Part shown: one piece after another, positions 1 through 8,515 of the stretch | Numbering within the stretch: position 1 is the stretch's first letter | Layout of the letters: each line of letters begins with the position of its first letter | Notes under the pieces: generated by a model | Told to the model about the DNA's origin: nothing | Seen by the model: only the letters and a program-made list of their open reading frames with translations | Database searches by the model: none | Assembly (NCBI RefSeq): GCF_012985465.1 | Contig: NZ_JAAQWN010000002.1 | Span: 1-64,000, forward strand | DNA: 64,000 nucleotides | Direction: 5' to 3' | Source of the DNA: Pseudomonas sp. WS 5079 | GTDB taxonomy: Bacteria > Pseudomonadota > Gammaproteobacteria > Pseudomonadales > Pseudomonadaceae | Position numbers and translations under genes: made by a program

Positions 1-380
1 TCCTGCGCGATGAGTCGATGCACCTGAACTTCGGCATCGACGTGATCAACCAGATCAAAATCGAAAACCCACACCTGTGGGATGCCGAGATGAAGGAAGA
101 AGCGACCCAGATGATCCTGCAAGGGACCCAGCTGGAGATCGAATACGCTCGCGACACCATGCCGCGCGGCGTGTTGGGCATGAACGCGGCAATGATGGAG
201 GACTACCTCAAGTTCATCGCCAACCGTCGCCTTTCGCAGATCGGTTTGAAAGAAGAATACCCAGGCACCACCAACCCATTCCCGTGGATGAGCGAGATCA
301 TGGACTTGAAGAAAGAGAAGAACTTCTTTGAGACCCGGGTGATCGAGTATCAGACCGGTGGGGCGTTGAGCTGGGATTGA
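1..380 (+). CDS. nrdB: Ribonucleotide reductase class Ia beta subunit, 3' part
   Basis: This is the C-terminal 126 residues of NrdB, the diferric-tyrosyl radical subunit that works with NrdA to reduce ribonucleoside diphosphates to deoxyribonucleotides. The reading frame is open from the window edge (first full codon at 3). The stretch [11 protein letters not shown] carries family-typical iron-ligand context, and the acidic/aromatic tail ending in GGALSWD fits the flexible C-terminus that docks on NrdA. The start lies outside the window. A strong terminator follows 20 bp after the stop, so this is the end of its transcription unit. Confidence 0.95.
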   Translation, partial: LRDESMHLNFGIDVINQIKIENPHLWDAEMKEEATQMILQGTQLEIEYARDTMPRGVLGMNAAMMEDYLKFIANRRLSQIGLKEEYPGTTNPFPWMSEIMDLKKEKNFFETRVIEYQTGGALSWD

Positions 381-401
381 TCGGCTCATAGTTGCGACGT
401 G

Positions 402-436
402 AAAAAAGCCCTGGGGTCGTACCCAGGGCTTTTTTT
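402..436 (+). terminator. Rho-independent terminator of nrdB
   Basis: A-rich upstream flank, then the stem AGCCCTGGG / CCCAGGGCT around a short loop, then a run of seven T. It sits directly after nrdB. Confidence 0.92.
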
Positions 437-437
437 A

Positions 438-622
438 TGGGAGCCGGCTTGCCATTTCTTGAAGTACATCACCTCAAGCACCTGACCCGTAAGGGTTCGG
501 ATCACATCTCCAATGCTGTAGCCTTATGCCCCAATTGCCATCAGCGTTGTCACCGGTCGAGTGACCGGGATGATTTCACTGCGGGGTTTTACTCAAGAAT
601 CAGCAGATTGATACCGGAGTAG
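438..622 (+). pseudogene. Remnant of an HNH endonuclease
   Basis: The frame reads an HNH-nuclease C-terminal domain: LEVHHLKHL, then SDHISNAVALCPNCHQRCH, with the HH pair, the Asn and the CxxC...H metal/structural residues all present. Only about 58 residues match the family. The N-terminal half expected in McrA-like HNH proteins is missing, and the sequence before the match is a REP half-site (439-453) abutting the nrdB terminator. There is no convincing ribosome binding site. I read it as a decayed gene left by an insertion or deletion next to a REP; a free-standing mini-HNH protein is possible but less likely. Confidence 0.5.
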
Positions 623-682
623 ACTCCTGCGGTCACAGCTTATGCATTCCAAAAAAATAGTAGATAGGACCGAGGCCACCCC

Positions 683-1339
683 GTGAACCCAGACATGCTA
701 GAAGCCGGCCCAGTGGGCGCCAAGGTACTTTCAGTGTTCGACTTCGACGGCACCCTGACCCGCCACGACAGTTTTGTACCGTTTCTCAAGTTTGCTTTCG
801 GCAAGCAGGAATTCAACCGCCGGATGCTCAAGCTGGCGCTGCCGGGCTTGCGTTTTCTGTTGCGCCGGATGAGCCGGGATGAGCTCAAGGCGCAGTTGAT
901 TCGCACCTTTATGACCGGCGTTGAGAAAGCCTGGGTGCAACAGAAAGCCGAGGAATACTGCAAGACCTACTGGAACAAGCTAATGCGCCCTGCCGGTTTG
1001 CAGTCGGTGGCCGATGAGATCGGCTCCGGCGCCGAAGTGACATTGTGTTCGGCTTCGCCGGCAATCGTGTTGCAACCTTTTGCCGATCGCCTGGGGATCA
1101 AGCTGATCGGGACCGAGCTTGAGGTGGTCGATGGGGTGTTGAGTGGGCGCCTCACAGGTAACAACTGCCGTTGTGAGAACAAGGTGCTGCGGCTTGAAGC
1201 TGTGTATGGCGACCTGGGTGAGTATCGGCTCAGGGCCTGGGGCGACACGCGCGGGGATCGCGAGTTGCTGGCGGCGGCGCAGGATGCGCATTGGCGGCAT
1301 TTTCATTCGGCCAAGCGTCGAGGCAAGTCGAAGCCATAA
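683..1339 (+). CDS. HAD-superfamily phosphatase, subfamily IB
   Basis: 218 residues. HAD motif I is DFDGTLT at residues 20-26, with Asp20 as predicted nucleophile and Asp22 as acid/base. Motif II is LCSASP near 118-123, a lysine follows around 163, and motif IV is the acidic WGDTRGDREL near 187-196. The helical insert after motif I fits the C1 cap of SerB/PgpC-like enzymes. Substrate is not predictable; phosphoserine-, homoserine- or phosphatidylglycerophosphate-type phosphatases all share this layout. The GTG start at 683 follows the purine-rich AGGACCGAGG at 667-676. The basic C-terminus (KRRGKSKP) is unusual but not diagnostic. Confidence 0.82.
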   Translation: MNPDMLEAGPVGAKVLSVFDFDGTLTRHDSFVPFLKFAFGKQEFNRRMLKLALPGLRFLLRRMSRDELKAQLIRTFMTGVEKAWVQQKAEEYCKTYWNKLMRPAGLQSVADEIGSGAEVTLCSASPAIVLQPFADRLGIKLIGTELEVVDGVLSGRLTGNNCRCENKVLRLEAVYGDLGEYRLRAWGDTRGDRELLAAAQDAHWRHFHSAKRRGKSKP

Positions 1340-1455
1340 GCCGCTTGGAACCAGCCCTTTCAGACGCGTTGAAAGGGCTGCGCCCTGATAGCGGACATTT
1401 GTGCTACCCGCACAACCCCGCTATTAATAGCGAATCTTCCCACGGACCCGCCCCG

Positions 1456-2406
1456 ATGAAATTCGACACAGCCTATTGCCTGAGCCTGGACGAAAAGCTG
1501 TCGATCTATGACGTGCGCGACCTGAACTTCGACGAAACCGCCGCCTTCGATTCCGACAAGGACAGTTTCCTGTGCCCCAACGATGATTGCCGTGCGGCGT
1601 TTGCAACGGGCAATGTGCTGGGTACGTTCAATGCAAAGAACGTCAATTACCTGCGCACGCCGCATTTCAAAAACCTGCCCAGCACCCGGCATATCGACGG
1701 CTGCCGCTATGCCAGTCACAAGACAGTGCCAGGAGAAGCCGAGGATGGGCGCGAGGAGAACTTCCCGTCGGAGTTTGTACTGACTCGGCGTCAGTATGAA
1801 CGCAAGGCAGCCATCCGCGGCGCCACAGACACTCTCCCACAGGATCTGGCGAAAGCACCTTCGGAAATCTCCAATACTTCCCACAGTGCCAGCGAAACCA
1901 CACCAGACAAGACCAGCGTCTTTGCCCACCCGGTCGAATGCTACGTGTCCAACATCGACGACAAGGACAAGCTCAAGGGCATGCCGCTGAAGATCGGCGA
2001 GCAGACCGCGAGCTATTGGGCGTTTTTCAAGAAAATCGAATACCTGCAAGACAACAAGGGCTTGATCTATTGGGGCCGGATCAAGGCGATCAAGGACTAC
2101 ACCAGCAGCTTTCGCATCGACTTCGAAAAAAAGGTGTGGCGCGACAAGAAGCCCTACTCCGTCAACGTGTACCTGAACAAAAAGCTGATCGAGAACTACC
2201 GCAAGCGCAAGGCGTTCCTGGAGCAGATCAAGGCCGCTGTAGACAGTGAACGCCCGCTGTATTGCTTCTTCTATGGGGTGACGCCGGAGTTGAAACAGGT
2301 ACCGAGCAAGAAAACCCCCGAGCAGACATTCGGGGTGTTCAGCGCCGATATCCAGAACCTTGACCACCTGCTGATCCGCGAGGCGCCGGGGCTGGTGGAG
2401 AAATGA
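1456..2406 (+). CDS. Hypothetical protein with N-terminal Cys-rich motif
   Basis: 316 residues; I do not recognise the family. The N-terminal part has CPNDDC (about residues 37-42) and then RHIDGCRYASH (about 78-88), a spacing that could bind zinc. The middle is Ser/Thr/Pro-rich and probably disordered (about 110-155). The C-terminal 160 residues look folded, rich in Lys, Tyr and Trp, with alternating beta-like segments (GLIYWGRIKAIKDYT...). No signal peptide or membrane span is seen, so it is probably cytosolic. The ATG at 1456 is preferred over upstream in-frame starts because the extra residues overlap the previous gene and read like non-coding DNA. Confidence 0.75.
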   Translation: MKFDTAYCLSLDEKLSIYDVRDLNFDETAAFDSDKDSFLCPNDDCRAAFATGNVLGTFNAKNVNYLRTPHFKNLPSTRHIDGCRYASHKTVPGEAEDGREENFPSEFVLTRRQYERKAAIRGATDTLPQDLAKAPSEISNTSHSASETTPDKTSVFAHPVECYVSNIDDKDKLKGMPLKIGEQTASYWAFFKKIEYLQDNKGLIYWGRIKAIKDYTSSFRIDFEKKVWRDKKPYSVNVYLNKKLIENYRKRKAFLEQIKAAVDSERPLYCFFYGVTPELKQVPSKKTPEQTFGVFSADIQNLDHLLIREAPGLVEK

Positions 2407-2473
2407 ATTGAGGCGTCCACCAATCGCGGGCCAGCTATCCAGGAAATGATCGAGTTGATGAACGGTCAAAACA

Positions 2474-2491
2474 ACTGTACAAAAACACAGT
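2474..2491 (+). promoter_or_regulatory. Putative LexA (SOS) box
   Basis: ACTGT-N8-ACAGT with an A/C-rich centre matches the gammaproteobacterial LexA consensus CTGT-N8-ACAG at every fixed position. It lies 40-57 bp before the start codon of the HTH gene and abuts TATAGT (2491-2496), a good -10 candidate, so bound LexA would block the promoter. Confidence 0.6.
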
Positions 2492-2530
2492 ATAGTTTGT
2501 TCTCCCCCGTTGGATTCCTGGAGAACCCCC

Positions 2531-2905
2531 ATGTCCTCTCTGGCAGTGAGCACCACCGTAGATCAGCAAATCGTCCTTCATCAGTTCACCCCACGGCACA
2601 GCGTGCAGGCCCGCGCGCTGCTGGGCTGGAGCCGGGAAGACCTGGCCCGGCACGCCGGGGTTGGGGTGGACGCTGTCCAGCGCTTTGAAAGCCATCAAGA
2701 GGTGGATGACGCCATCCGCATCGCCCTGGCATTTCGCCTTGAGCACGAAGGCCTGGTGTTTTTCCCGGGGTTTGCGCCGGGGTGGGGCATGAGCGGGCGT
2801 CGCTCCCCAACACCACAGGCTGATGCCGAACCTGGTCGCCGTAGCCTTATCGCACGGCTGCTGGGCTCGACATCGTCGAATACGCCTCATCCCAACGGCG
2901 CATAG
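2531..2905 (+). CDS. Small helix-turn-helix (XRE-like) regulator
   Basis: 124 residues. Residues 20-66 form an XRE-type fold: the segment RALLGWSREDLARHAGVGVD followed by VQRFE is the usual helix2-turn-helix3 pattern. The tail after residue 80 is Pro/Arg/Ser-rich and probably disordered, so this is a minimal DNA-binding protein without a recognisable effector domain. The ATG at 2531 fits the start of homology and follows a GGAG at 2519-2522. The LexA-type box just upstream suggests induction by DNA damage, which is inference. Confidence 0.75.
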   Translation: MSSLAVSTTVDQQIVLHQFTPRHSVQARALLGWSREDLARHAGVGVDAVQRFESHQEVDDAIRIALAFRLEHEGLVFFPGFAPGWGMSGRRSPTPQADAEPGRRSLIARLLGSTSSNTPHPNGA

Positions 2906-2927
2906 GCCCGCTGACCGCGCAGCGGGT

Positions 2928-3695
2928 TCACCTCGCGTACATGCCGGCGCGTGCCTGCATCGCCTGTTGATAGATCCGTACCAAGGCCGACAGCGAGTCC
3001 CGCGCCCAGCGGGCACCATAGAACCAGAGCACGACCTTGGTGCCGTTGAGATCGTCGTTGAATAGTTGGCATACGCCTGGGTATCCGGTTTTGCAGAAGC
3101 CGTGAAAAGCTGGGCTTTGGCCATCGGACACCAGCGCGTCGAGGCGATGTTCGCTCACCCGCTCATCGATCTGGTTGCTGGACGCCAGGGAGAAATACGC
3201 AGCGGCATCCGGTAACTGCGCCTGCACTGGCACCACTTCGGCACCGGCATCCTTTAACACCTCCAAGGCTTGGAGAAATCCGCTGGAGTGCTCCACCGTT
3301 TCACGCACACCGTTGCGCAGGTATTGGTCGGCAAAACCGATACGCCAATCGGCCAGGACAGGAGCAGATTTCGCTGCATTGTTTTCCATGACTGGCGGGA
3401 CTGCCACCATGACCGGGCCCGCAGGGTCGACGCCGCTCAGGGCTATGAGCGATAACGACGGATCACGCACAGTCTTCATCATCGGCCCCGGGACATCGAA
3501 CCTGGGGCCCTGGACAACAGGTGCTGCGGCAGGCTGGAACTCAATGCCACCCCGAGGTGTTGCCCCATTGTCCGTCGACCCAGCGGGGGCTATCGGCGCG
3601 CAAGGCACTGCGTTAAGGATGTTGAGCAGCAAAGGTAGCCCCCCTGAACAGGCAGCACCTGGCGCCAGGATTTTCCTACATTTGTCCTCCATCAA
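2928..3695 (-). CDS. Amidase-like protein lacking the catalytic half
   Basis: 255 residues. The C-terminal 150 residues resemble the end of amidase-signature (AS) enzymes: WRIGFADQYL, then FLQALEVLKDAGAEVVPV, then the DALVS...GYPGVCQLF region and a closing helix (IYQQAMQAR). The N-terminal part, where AS enzymes carry the catalytic Lys and the Ser-rich GGSSGG motif, is missing; instead there is a Pro/Ala/Gly-rich stretch with little predicted structure. It therefore cannot be a normal amidase. It may be a degenerate or binding-only derivative. It is convergent with the HTH gene (22 bp apart). The start is not firmly fixed. Confidence 0.6.
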   Translation of the reverse strand: MMEDKCRKILAPGAACSGGLPLLLNILNAVPCAPIAPAGSTDNGATPRGGIEFQPAAAPVVQGPRFDVPGPMMKTVRDPSLSLIALSGVDPAGPVMVAVPPVMENNAAKSAPVLADWRIGFADQYLRNGVRETVEHSSGFLQALEVLKDAGAEVVPVQAQLPDAAAYFSLASSNQIDERVSEHRLDALVSDGQSPAFHGFCKTGYPGVCQLFNDDLNGTKVVLWFYGARWARDSLSALVRIYQQAMQARAGMYAR

Positions 3696-3807
3696 GGCCC
3701 ACTCCCAGGAAATGAATTCCCCGAGATCATCCCATCCTTTTCCGGTCGGTTCTCATGGCAGAAATACGTTGAAAAGCCCTTTTACAGACAGAACGTTGCA
3801 AACACCT

Positions 3808-4863
3808 TCAACTCGCCAGCGGTTGTGTCACCTGGGCCTCGACGTCCAGCCACCAGGCATGCCCGCGCTCAGGTGCCGCCAGCGTGAAAGCCTGACCCAT
3901 GGCGGGCGTGGTAATCGACACATTGCGCTCCCAGGCCAGGGCCATGATGCGGTCGAACGGCTCATGCCAGGCATGGAATGCCAGATCAAAAGTGCCATTG
4001 TGGATCGGCAGCAACCAGCGCCCCTTCAGGTCGATATGGGCCTGCAAGGTTTGTTCGGGCTGCATGTGCACATGGGGCCAATCGACGTTGTAAGCTCCCG
4101 TTTCCATCAGCGTCAGGTCAAATGGCCCGTATTGCTCGCCAATGCGCTTGAAGCCATCGAAGTAGCCGGTGTCGCCACTGAAAAAGATACGCCGGGCGCC
4201 ATCAATCATCACCCACGAGGCCCACAGCGTCTGGTTGCCATCAAACAGCCCACGCCCGGAAAAGTGCTGGGCCGGGGTTGCGACAAAACGGATACCGTCC
4301 ACCTCGGTGCCCTGCCACCAATCCAGTTGCCGCACCTTGTCGGGCGCTACACCCCATTTGATCAAGGTGTCGCCGACGCCCAGCGGCGCTAGAAAATAGC
4401 GGGTCTTGGCCGCCAACTGCACCACCGCCTGGCGGTCCAGGTGGTCGTAATGGTTGTGCGACAGGATCACCGCCTCAATCGGCGGCAGTTCTTCAAGGCT
4501 GATGGGTGGCTGATGAAAGCGCTTGGGGCCGGCCCAACTGAAAGGCGAAGCACGCTGGGCGAACACCGGATCGGTCAGCCAGAACTTGCCACGCATTTTC
4601 AGCAGGATGGTGGAATGTCCCAGGCGGTAGACACTGTGGTCCGGGGCACTCTGCAATTGTTCACGCGTCAGGCGCTGCACCGGAATCTCCCCCACGGGCC
4701 GCGTACTGCGGGGCTTGTGAAAGAGCATCTTCCAGAAAATCTGCAGGGTTTTGCCAAAGCCCGCACGGTTGACCGGCGCATGATTGTTGAAGTGGCCTTG
4801 CTGCTGCTCGGATGGCTTGAGCGCGGCAGAGGGGGTGTCGAGACGGTTAGAGATCGTGGCCAT
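3808..4863 (-). CDS. MBL-fold metal-dependent hydrolase (UlaG/NAPE-PLD-like)
   Basis: 351 residues from the ATG at 4863, which follows GGAG with good spacing. The metallo-beta-lactamase metal motif SHNHYDHLD is at about residues 135-143. Further ligand positions are the histidine in PAQHFSGR, the aspartate in FSGDTGYFDG and the late histidine in LPIHNGTFDLAFH. The LGHSTILLKMRGKFWLTDPV segment is typical of the UlaG / N-acyl-phosphatidylethanolamine phospholipase-D branch. The natural substrate is unknown. It is divergent from the TetR gene and shares with it the palindromic operator at 4904-4925, so it is the likely regulated target. Confidence 0.85.
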   Translation of the reverse strand: MATISNRLDTPSAALKPSEQQQGHFNNHAPVNRAGFGKTLQIFWKMLFHKPRSTRPVGEIPVQRLTREQLQSAPDHSVYRLGHSTILLKMRGKFWLTDPVFAQRASPFSWAGPKRFHQPPISLEELPPIEAVILSHNHYDHLDRQAVVQLAAKTRYFLAPLGVGDTLIKWGVAPDKVRQLDWWQGTEVDGIRFVATPAQHFSGRGLFDGNQTLWASWVMIDGARRIFFSGDTGYFDGFKRIGEQYGPFDLTLMETGAYNVDWPHVHMQPEQTLQAHIDLKGRWLLPIHNGTFDLAFHAWHEPFDRIMALAWERNVSITTPAMGQAFTLAAPERGHAWWLDVEAQVTQPLAS

Positions 4864-4903
4864 TACAAAGTGACTCCGGTACGTTCTGCTGATGCAGATC
4901 AAC

Positions 4904-4925
4904 AACTACACTGCACAGTGTAGTT
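4904..4925 (+). promoter_or_regulatory. Palindromic operator between MBL hydrolase and tetR gene
   Basis: AACTACACTG-CA-CAGTGTAGTT is a perfect inverted repeat with 10-bp arms and a 2-bp centre. It lies between the divergent starts at 4863 and 4997. Length and symmetry suit a TetR dimer, so autoregulation and control of the hydrolase are inferred. Confidence 0.75.
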
Positions 4926-4996
4926 TCAAGATTGCAACAAAACCCGGACCAAGTAAACTACCGAGTGTAATTTTCTTCCCAGAGCCGAATAGTCCC

Positions 4997-5620
4997 ATGA
5001 CTGCACCCCAACGCCTCACCGACCGTAAACGCGAAGCCATTGTGGCGGCAGCCATTGCCGAGTTTCGCGACAACGGTTTCGAGGTCACCAGCATGGACAA
5101 GATTGCGGCCACGGCCCGCGTCTCCAAGCGCACGGTGTACAACCACTTCCCCAGCAAGGAGGAGTTGTTTACCGAAATCCTGCACAAACTGTGGGCCAGC
5201 AGCGTCGCGCAACTGGATGTCAGCTACAGCAGCCAACAACCCCTGCGCGACCAGTTGCGAGTGCTGTTGGAAGCGAAGATGAAAATGATGTCGGACGCCA
5301 ACTTCCTCGACCTGGCCCGGGTAGCGATTGCTGCGACCATCCACTCTCCTGAACGCGCCCAGGACATCGTCAATCGCCTGAGCGAGCGCGAAGAAGGGTT
5401 TACTTTGTGGGTGCGTGCCGCCCAGGAAGACGGGCGTCTCAAACCCGTTGACCCGTGCTTTGCCGCCCATCAGGTGCAAAGCCTGCTCAAGGCGTTCGCC
5501 TTTTGGCCGCAAATCACCCTCGGCCAGCCCACCCTGGACTTGGCTACCCAGGCCAACGTGATCGAGTCGGCAATGGACCTGTTCCTGGCCGGCTACGAGA
5601 TTGCTCCCCTTCCCCGATAA
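4997..5620 (+). CDS. TetR/AcrR-family transcriptional regulator
   Basis: 207 residues. The TetR N-terminal HTH covers about residues 10-56: a first helix in REAIVAAAIAEFRDNGFEV, then SMDKIAATARVSKRTVYNHF and the FPSKEELF helix. The C-terminal ligand domain resembles the AefR-like group. The ATG at 4997 starts the protein just before the conserved HTH; longer in-frame starts would run into the operator. It is probably a repressor of the divergent hydrolase gene, released by an unknown small molecule. Confidence 0.9.
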   Translation: MTAPQRLTDRKREAIVAAAIAEFRDNGFEVTSMDKIAATARVSKRTVYNHFPSKEELFTEILHKLWASSVAQLDVSYSSQQPLRDQLRVLLEAKMKMMSDANFLDLARVAIAATIHSPERAQDIVNRLSEREEGFTLWVRAAQEDGRLKPVDPCFAAHQVQSLLKAFAFWPQITLGQPTLDLATQANVIESAMDLFLAGYEIAPLPR

Positions 5621-5817
5621 GCCCTTGTGTCGCCAATACGACGCTCAGAAGTCGTTTTTACCGTAATCCCTCTGGATCTCCACGCAAATGGCCCGGAAGG
5701 ACACTGATTATTCCCACGTAAATAACTGACAATAATCGCCTGTCATCTGGCGTAAATGGCCTTTGAATAACCTACGCCTTCGCCACTTAAAAAAAGAAAA
5801 ACCTGACGCAGGGATCT

Positions 5818-6876
5818 ATGGAAAACCTTCGAGGCAAAGGGCTGTCATTTGCCCGGCGCATTTATCGGCCGCGCATTATCGGGCTGGGCGTTGGCAGCAT
5901 TTGCGTGCTGGCCGCCCTGTACCCGCTGGCCATGCCCGGATGGATCTGGGCGCTGTGGCTGTTCAACGCATTTATCTGGCCGCACCTGGCGTACCAACTG
6001 TCGAGTCATTCGGCATTTCCCTACCAGGCTGAGCGCCGCAACCTGCTCTATGACTCACTGTCCGGTGGGTTCTGGGCCGCAGCCACGCAATTCACACCGC
6101 TGACCGCAGTGACCATCCTCGCGATGATGACCATGCATAACGTCGCGGCGGGCGGCAAACAGTTGATGATCCAGGGCATGCTCGCGCAACTGGTGGGCGT
6201 CGCGCTGGCCTGGCTGGTATTCGGCCCCTCGTTCAACCCCAATGTGGGCCTGATCCAGGTGTATTCGTGCCTACCGATGTTGATCCTTTACCCCGTCGCC
6301 ATCGGCATGGCCAGCTATCGCCTGGCCATCAAGCTCTCGGAACACAAACGTGCCCTGAGCGCCCTGAGTCGTACCGACAGCCTCACCGGCCTGCTCAATC
6401 ACGGTTCCTGGAAAGACCTGCTGCAACTGAAGTTCCACAAGTGCCAGCAGCAACAGTCCCAGGCCACCATCGCGTTGATCGATATCGACCATTTCAAGCA
6501 GATCAATGACGCCTATGGCCATATCGTCGGTGACCGCGTGCTGCGACAACTGAGCAAGGAATTGCAGCGCAACGTGCGGGAAAATGACCTGGCGGGCCGC
6601 TACGGTGGCGACGAGTTCTGCGTGATTCTCCCGGACGTGCCGCTGGAGCAGGCCAGTTATGTGATGGAGCGCCTGCGGGAAATGTTCAGCCGCTACCGCG
6701 ACCCGCAGGTTCCGGAACTGCGGGTCAGCCTGAGCATTGGCCTGGCGGCCTACCAGGTGCAATTCACCCAGGCGCATATGTGGCTCAATGCCGCAGACCA
6801 GGCGCTGTACGCCGCCAAAGGCACCGGGCGCAACCGGGTGACGGTTGCCGAATCACTGGTCGCCCGCTCTGCCTGA
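5818..6876 (+). CDS. Membrane diguanylate cyclase (MASE2-GGDEF)
   Basis: 352 residues. An N-terminal MASE2 membrane sensor (about 10-175) starts with the characteristic FARRIYRPRIIGLGVGSI and contains several hydrophobic helices. The GGDEF domain covers about 185-345; the active-site motif GGDEF is intact at 263-267. An RxxD inhibitory (I) site, REND at 254-257, sits exactly five residues before it, so product feedback is expected. It should make c-di-GMP from two GTP at the inner membrane, like AdrA. The AGGGATCT sequence just before the ATG serves as ribosome binding site. It lies just upstream of a PAS-PAS-MCP gene on the same strand. Confidence 0.93.
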   Translation: MENLRGKGLSFARRIYRPRIIGLGVGSICVLAALYPLAMPGWIWALWLFNAFIWPHLAYQLSSHSAFPYQAERRNLLYDSLSGGFWAAATQFTPLTAVTILAMMTMHNVAAGGKQLMIQGMLAQLVGVALAWLVFGPSFNPNVGLIQVYSCLPMLILYPVAIGMASYRLAIKLSEHKRALSALSRTDSLTGLLNHGSWKDLLQLKFHKCQQQQSQATIALIDIDHFKQINDAYGHIVGDRVLRQLSKELQRNVRENDLAGRYGGDEFCVILPDVPLEQASYVMERLREMFSRYRDPQVPELRVSLSIGLAAYQVQFTQAHMWLNAADQALYAAKGTGRNRVTVAESLVARSA

Positions 6877-7039
6877 ATAGAACTTCCTTTGGTGCCCATG
6901 ACTCAGAGCTCCCAGCTGTACTGTCTGCCGGTATAACGGAAGCCGGCAATAAGCACGTCTGCCGTGGGCCTGGGGCTACACGGCGCGCAAGCGCACCCAT
7001 GGATACATCCACGCACGTTGCATCACTGAGCACGCAACC

Positions 7040-8359
7040 ATGCTATTTACCGCCCACAAAAAAACCATCACTACCCTACAAGAAACTGTCAGCCAACAAG
7101 CTGGCCTGCTCGATGCCATCGAGCGCTCCATGGCCGTGATCGAGTTCGATCTACAAGGCAGCGTGTTGCGCGCCAATGACAACTTCCTCAAGACCATGGG
7201 CTACCGCGAGGATCAAGTCGTCGGCCAGTCCCATCGCCTGTTCTGCACCCCGGCGTTTGCCCGCAGCGCCGACTACAGCCAGTTGTGGACGCAACTGCGC
7301 AATGGCCAGTTCCAATCGGGCACCTTCGAGCGCGTCGCCGCCGACGGTCATTCGGTGTGGCTGGAGGCCAGCTACAACCCGGTACGCGACCAGGCCGGCC
7401 GAGTGGTGAAAATCATCAAATATGCCTTGGACGTAAGCGCCAGGATGCAGGCCGAAAGCGAAGCCAATGCCAAGCTCGAGGCGATTGACCGGGCCATGGC
7501 CGTGATCGAGTTCAACCTCGACGGCACCATCCTTACCGCCAACCAGAACTTCCTCCAGCGCCTGGGCTACAACCTGGCAGAAATCCAGGGCAAGCATCAT
7601 CGCCTGTTCTGCAAGCCGGAGCTGGCCAACAGCCAGGAATACACGGACTTCTGGCGCCGGCTGAACCAGGGTGAGTTGTTCAGCGGCCAGTTCGAGCGCA
7701 TCACCCGCTCCGGCCAGACGCTGTGGCTGGAAGCCAACTACAACCCGGTGTACGACGCCAGCGGGCGCCTGTGCAAGATTGTGAAGTTCGCCTCCGACGT
7801 CACCGCGATGGTGGAAAAACACGCCGCAGATGCCCAGAGCGCAACCCAGGCCTATCACATCTCCCTACAGACCCGGGACATCGCCGAAAAAGGCGCCGAG
7901 GTGATTCAGCAGACCGCCAGCGGCATCCATGACATTGCCGCCGACATTGAAAGCTCATCCAGACTGATCGCCAAGTTGGGCGAGCGCTCGCAGCAGATCA
8001 CCGCCATCGTCAACACCATTCGCGCGATTGCCGACCAGACCAACTTACTGGCCTTGAATGCAGCTATTGAGGCCGCCCGCGCGGGTGATCAGGGCCGCGG
8101 ATTTGCGGTGGTCGCCGATGAAGTCCGACAACTGGCCGCACGCACCAGCGGCTCCACGGCGGAGATCTCGAGCATGATCGAGATGATCCAGAGCGAGACC
8201 CGCCAGGCCATCGACAGCATGGACAACACCCGCGACCGCGCAGCCCAGGGCGTGGGCCTGGCCAACCAGGCCGGCACGGTGATCCTGCAGATTCGCGAAG
8301 GCGCCAGCGATGCCGTGCGGGCGGTGAGTATGTTTGCCAATGAGCGGGTGGGGTTGTAG
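7040..8359 (+). CDS. Soluble PAS-PAS chemoreceptor, BdlA-like
   Basis: 439 residues with no membrane span. Two PAS domains are present (about 20-135 and 145-255), each with the same [12 protein letters not shown] / [12 protein letters not shown] core and a WLEA(S/N)YNP motif, so they are internal duplicates. The MCP signalling domain follows (about 275-439) with the hairpin tip [18 protein letters not shown] near 331-346. This is the architecture of BdlA, a P. aeruginosa protein that links c-di-GMP and redox cues to biofilm dispersion. No adaptation pentapeptide is evident at the C-terminus. A paralogue of identical length is at 36466-37785. BdlA function is inferred from architecture. Confidence 0.9.
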   Translation: MLFTAHKKTITTLQETVSQQAGLLDAIERSMAVIEFDLQGSVLRANDNFLKTMGYREDQVVGQSHRLFCTPAFARSADYSQLWTQLRNGQFQSGTFERVAADGHSVWLEASYNPVRDQAGRVVKIIKYALDVSARMQAESEANAKLEAIDRAMAVIEFNLDGTILTANQNFLQRLGYNLAEIQGKHHRLFCKPELANSQEYTDFWRRLNQGELFSGQFERITRSGQTLWLEANYNPVYDASGRLCKIVKFASDVTAMVEKHAADAQSATQAYHISLQTRDIAEKGAEVIQQTASGIHDIAADIESSSRLIAKLGERSQQITAIVNTIRAIADQTNLLALNAAIEAARAGDQGRGFAVVADEVRQLAARTSGSTAEISSMIEMIQSETRQAIDSMDNTRDRAAQGVGLANQAGTVILQIREGASDAVRAVSMFANERVGL

Positions 8360-8363
8360 GCGC

Positions 8364-8490
8364 TTACCAGGGGTGGCTCAGGTGCCGGCCCAGCTCGTCG
8401 AACAACGTCACCACTGAACGCAGCGCCCGACAGTCCGGGCGCGTCAGCAACCACAAGGCGGTGTCGTAACCCGTGAGCGCCGGCCCCAAC
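8364..8490 (-). pseudogene. C-terminal remnant of a LysR-type regulator
   Basis: On the minus strand this reads about 41 codons ending HLSHPW-stop, with ALWLLTRPDCRALRSVVT and FDELGRHL, which is the usual end of a LysR effector domain. An in-frame TAG lies immediately upstream (8491-8493) and no further LysR sequence precedes it, because another gene begins. It is a 3' scar of a deleted regulator. Confidence 0.6.
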
Positions 8491-8515
8491 GCCTACGGGA
8501 TTTGCGTGATGGTGA

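Noticed and set aside
1360..2556. Minus-strand open frame opposite the Cys-motif hypothetical
   Set aside because: Extends through intergenic DNA on both ends and lacks a ribosome site; the plus-strand gene has a better start and composition.
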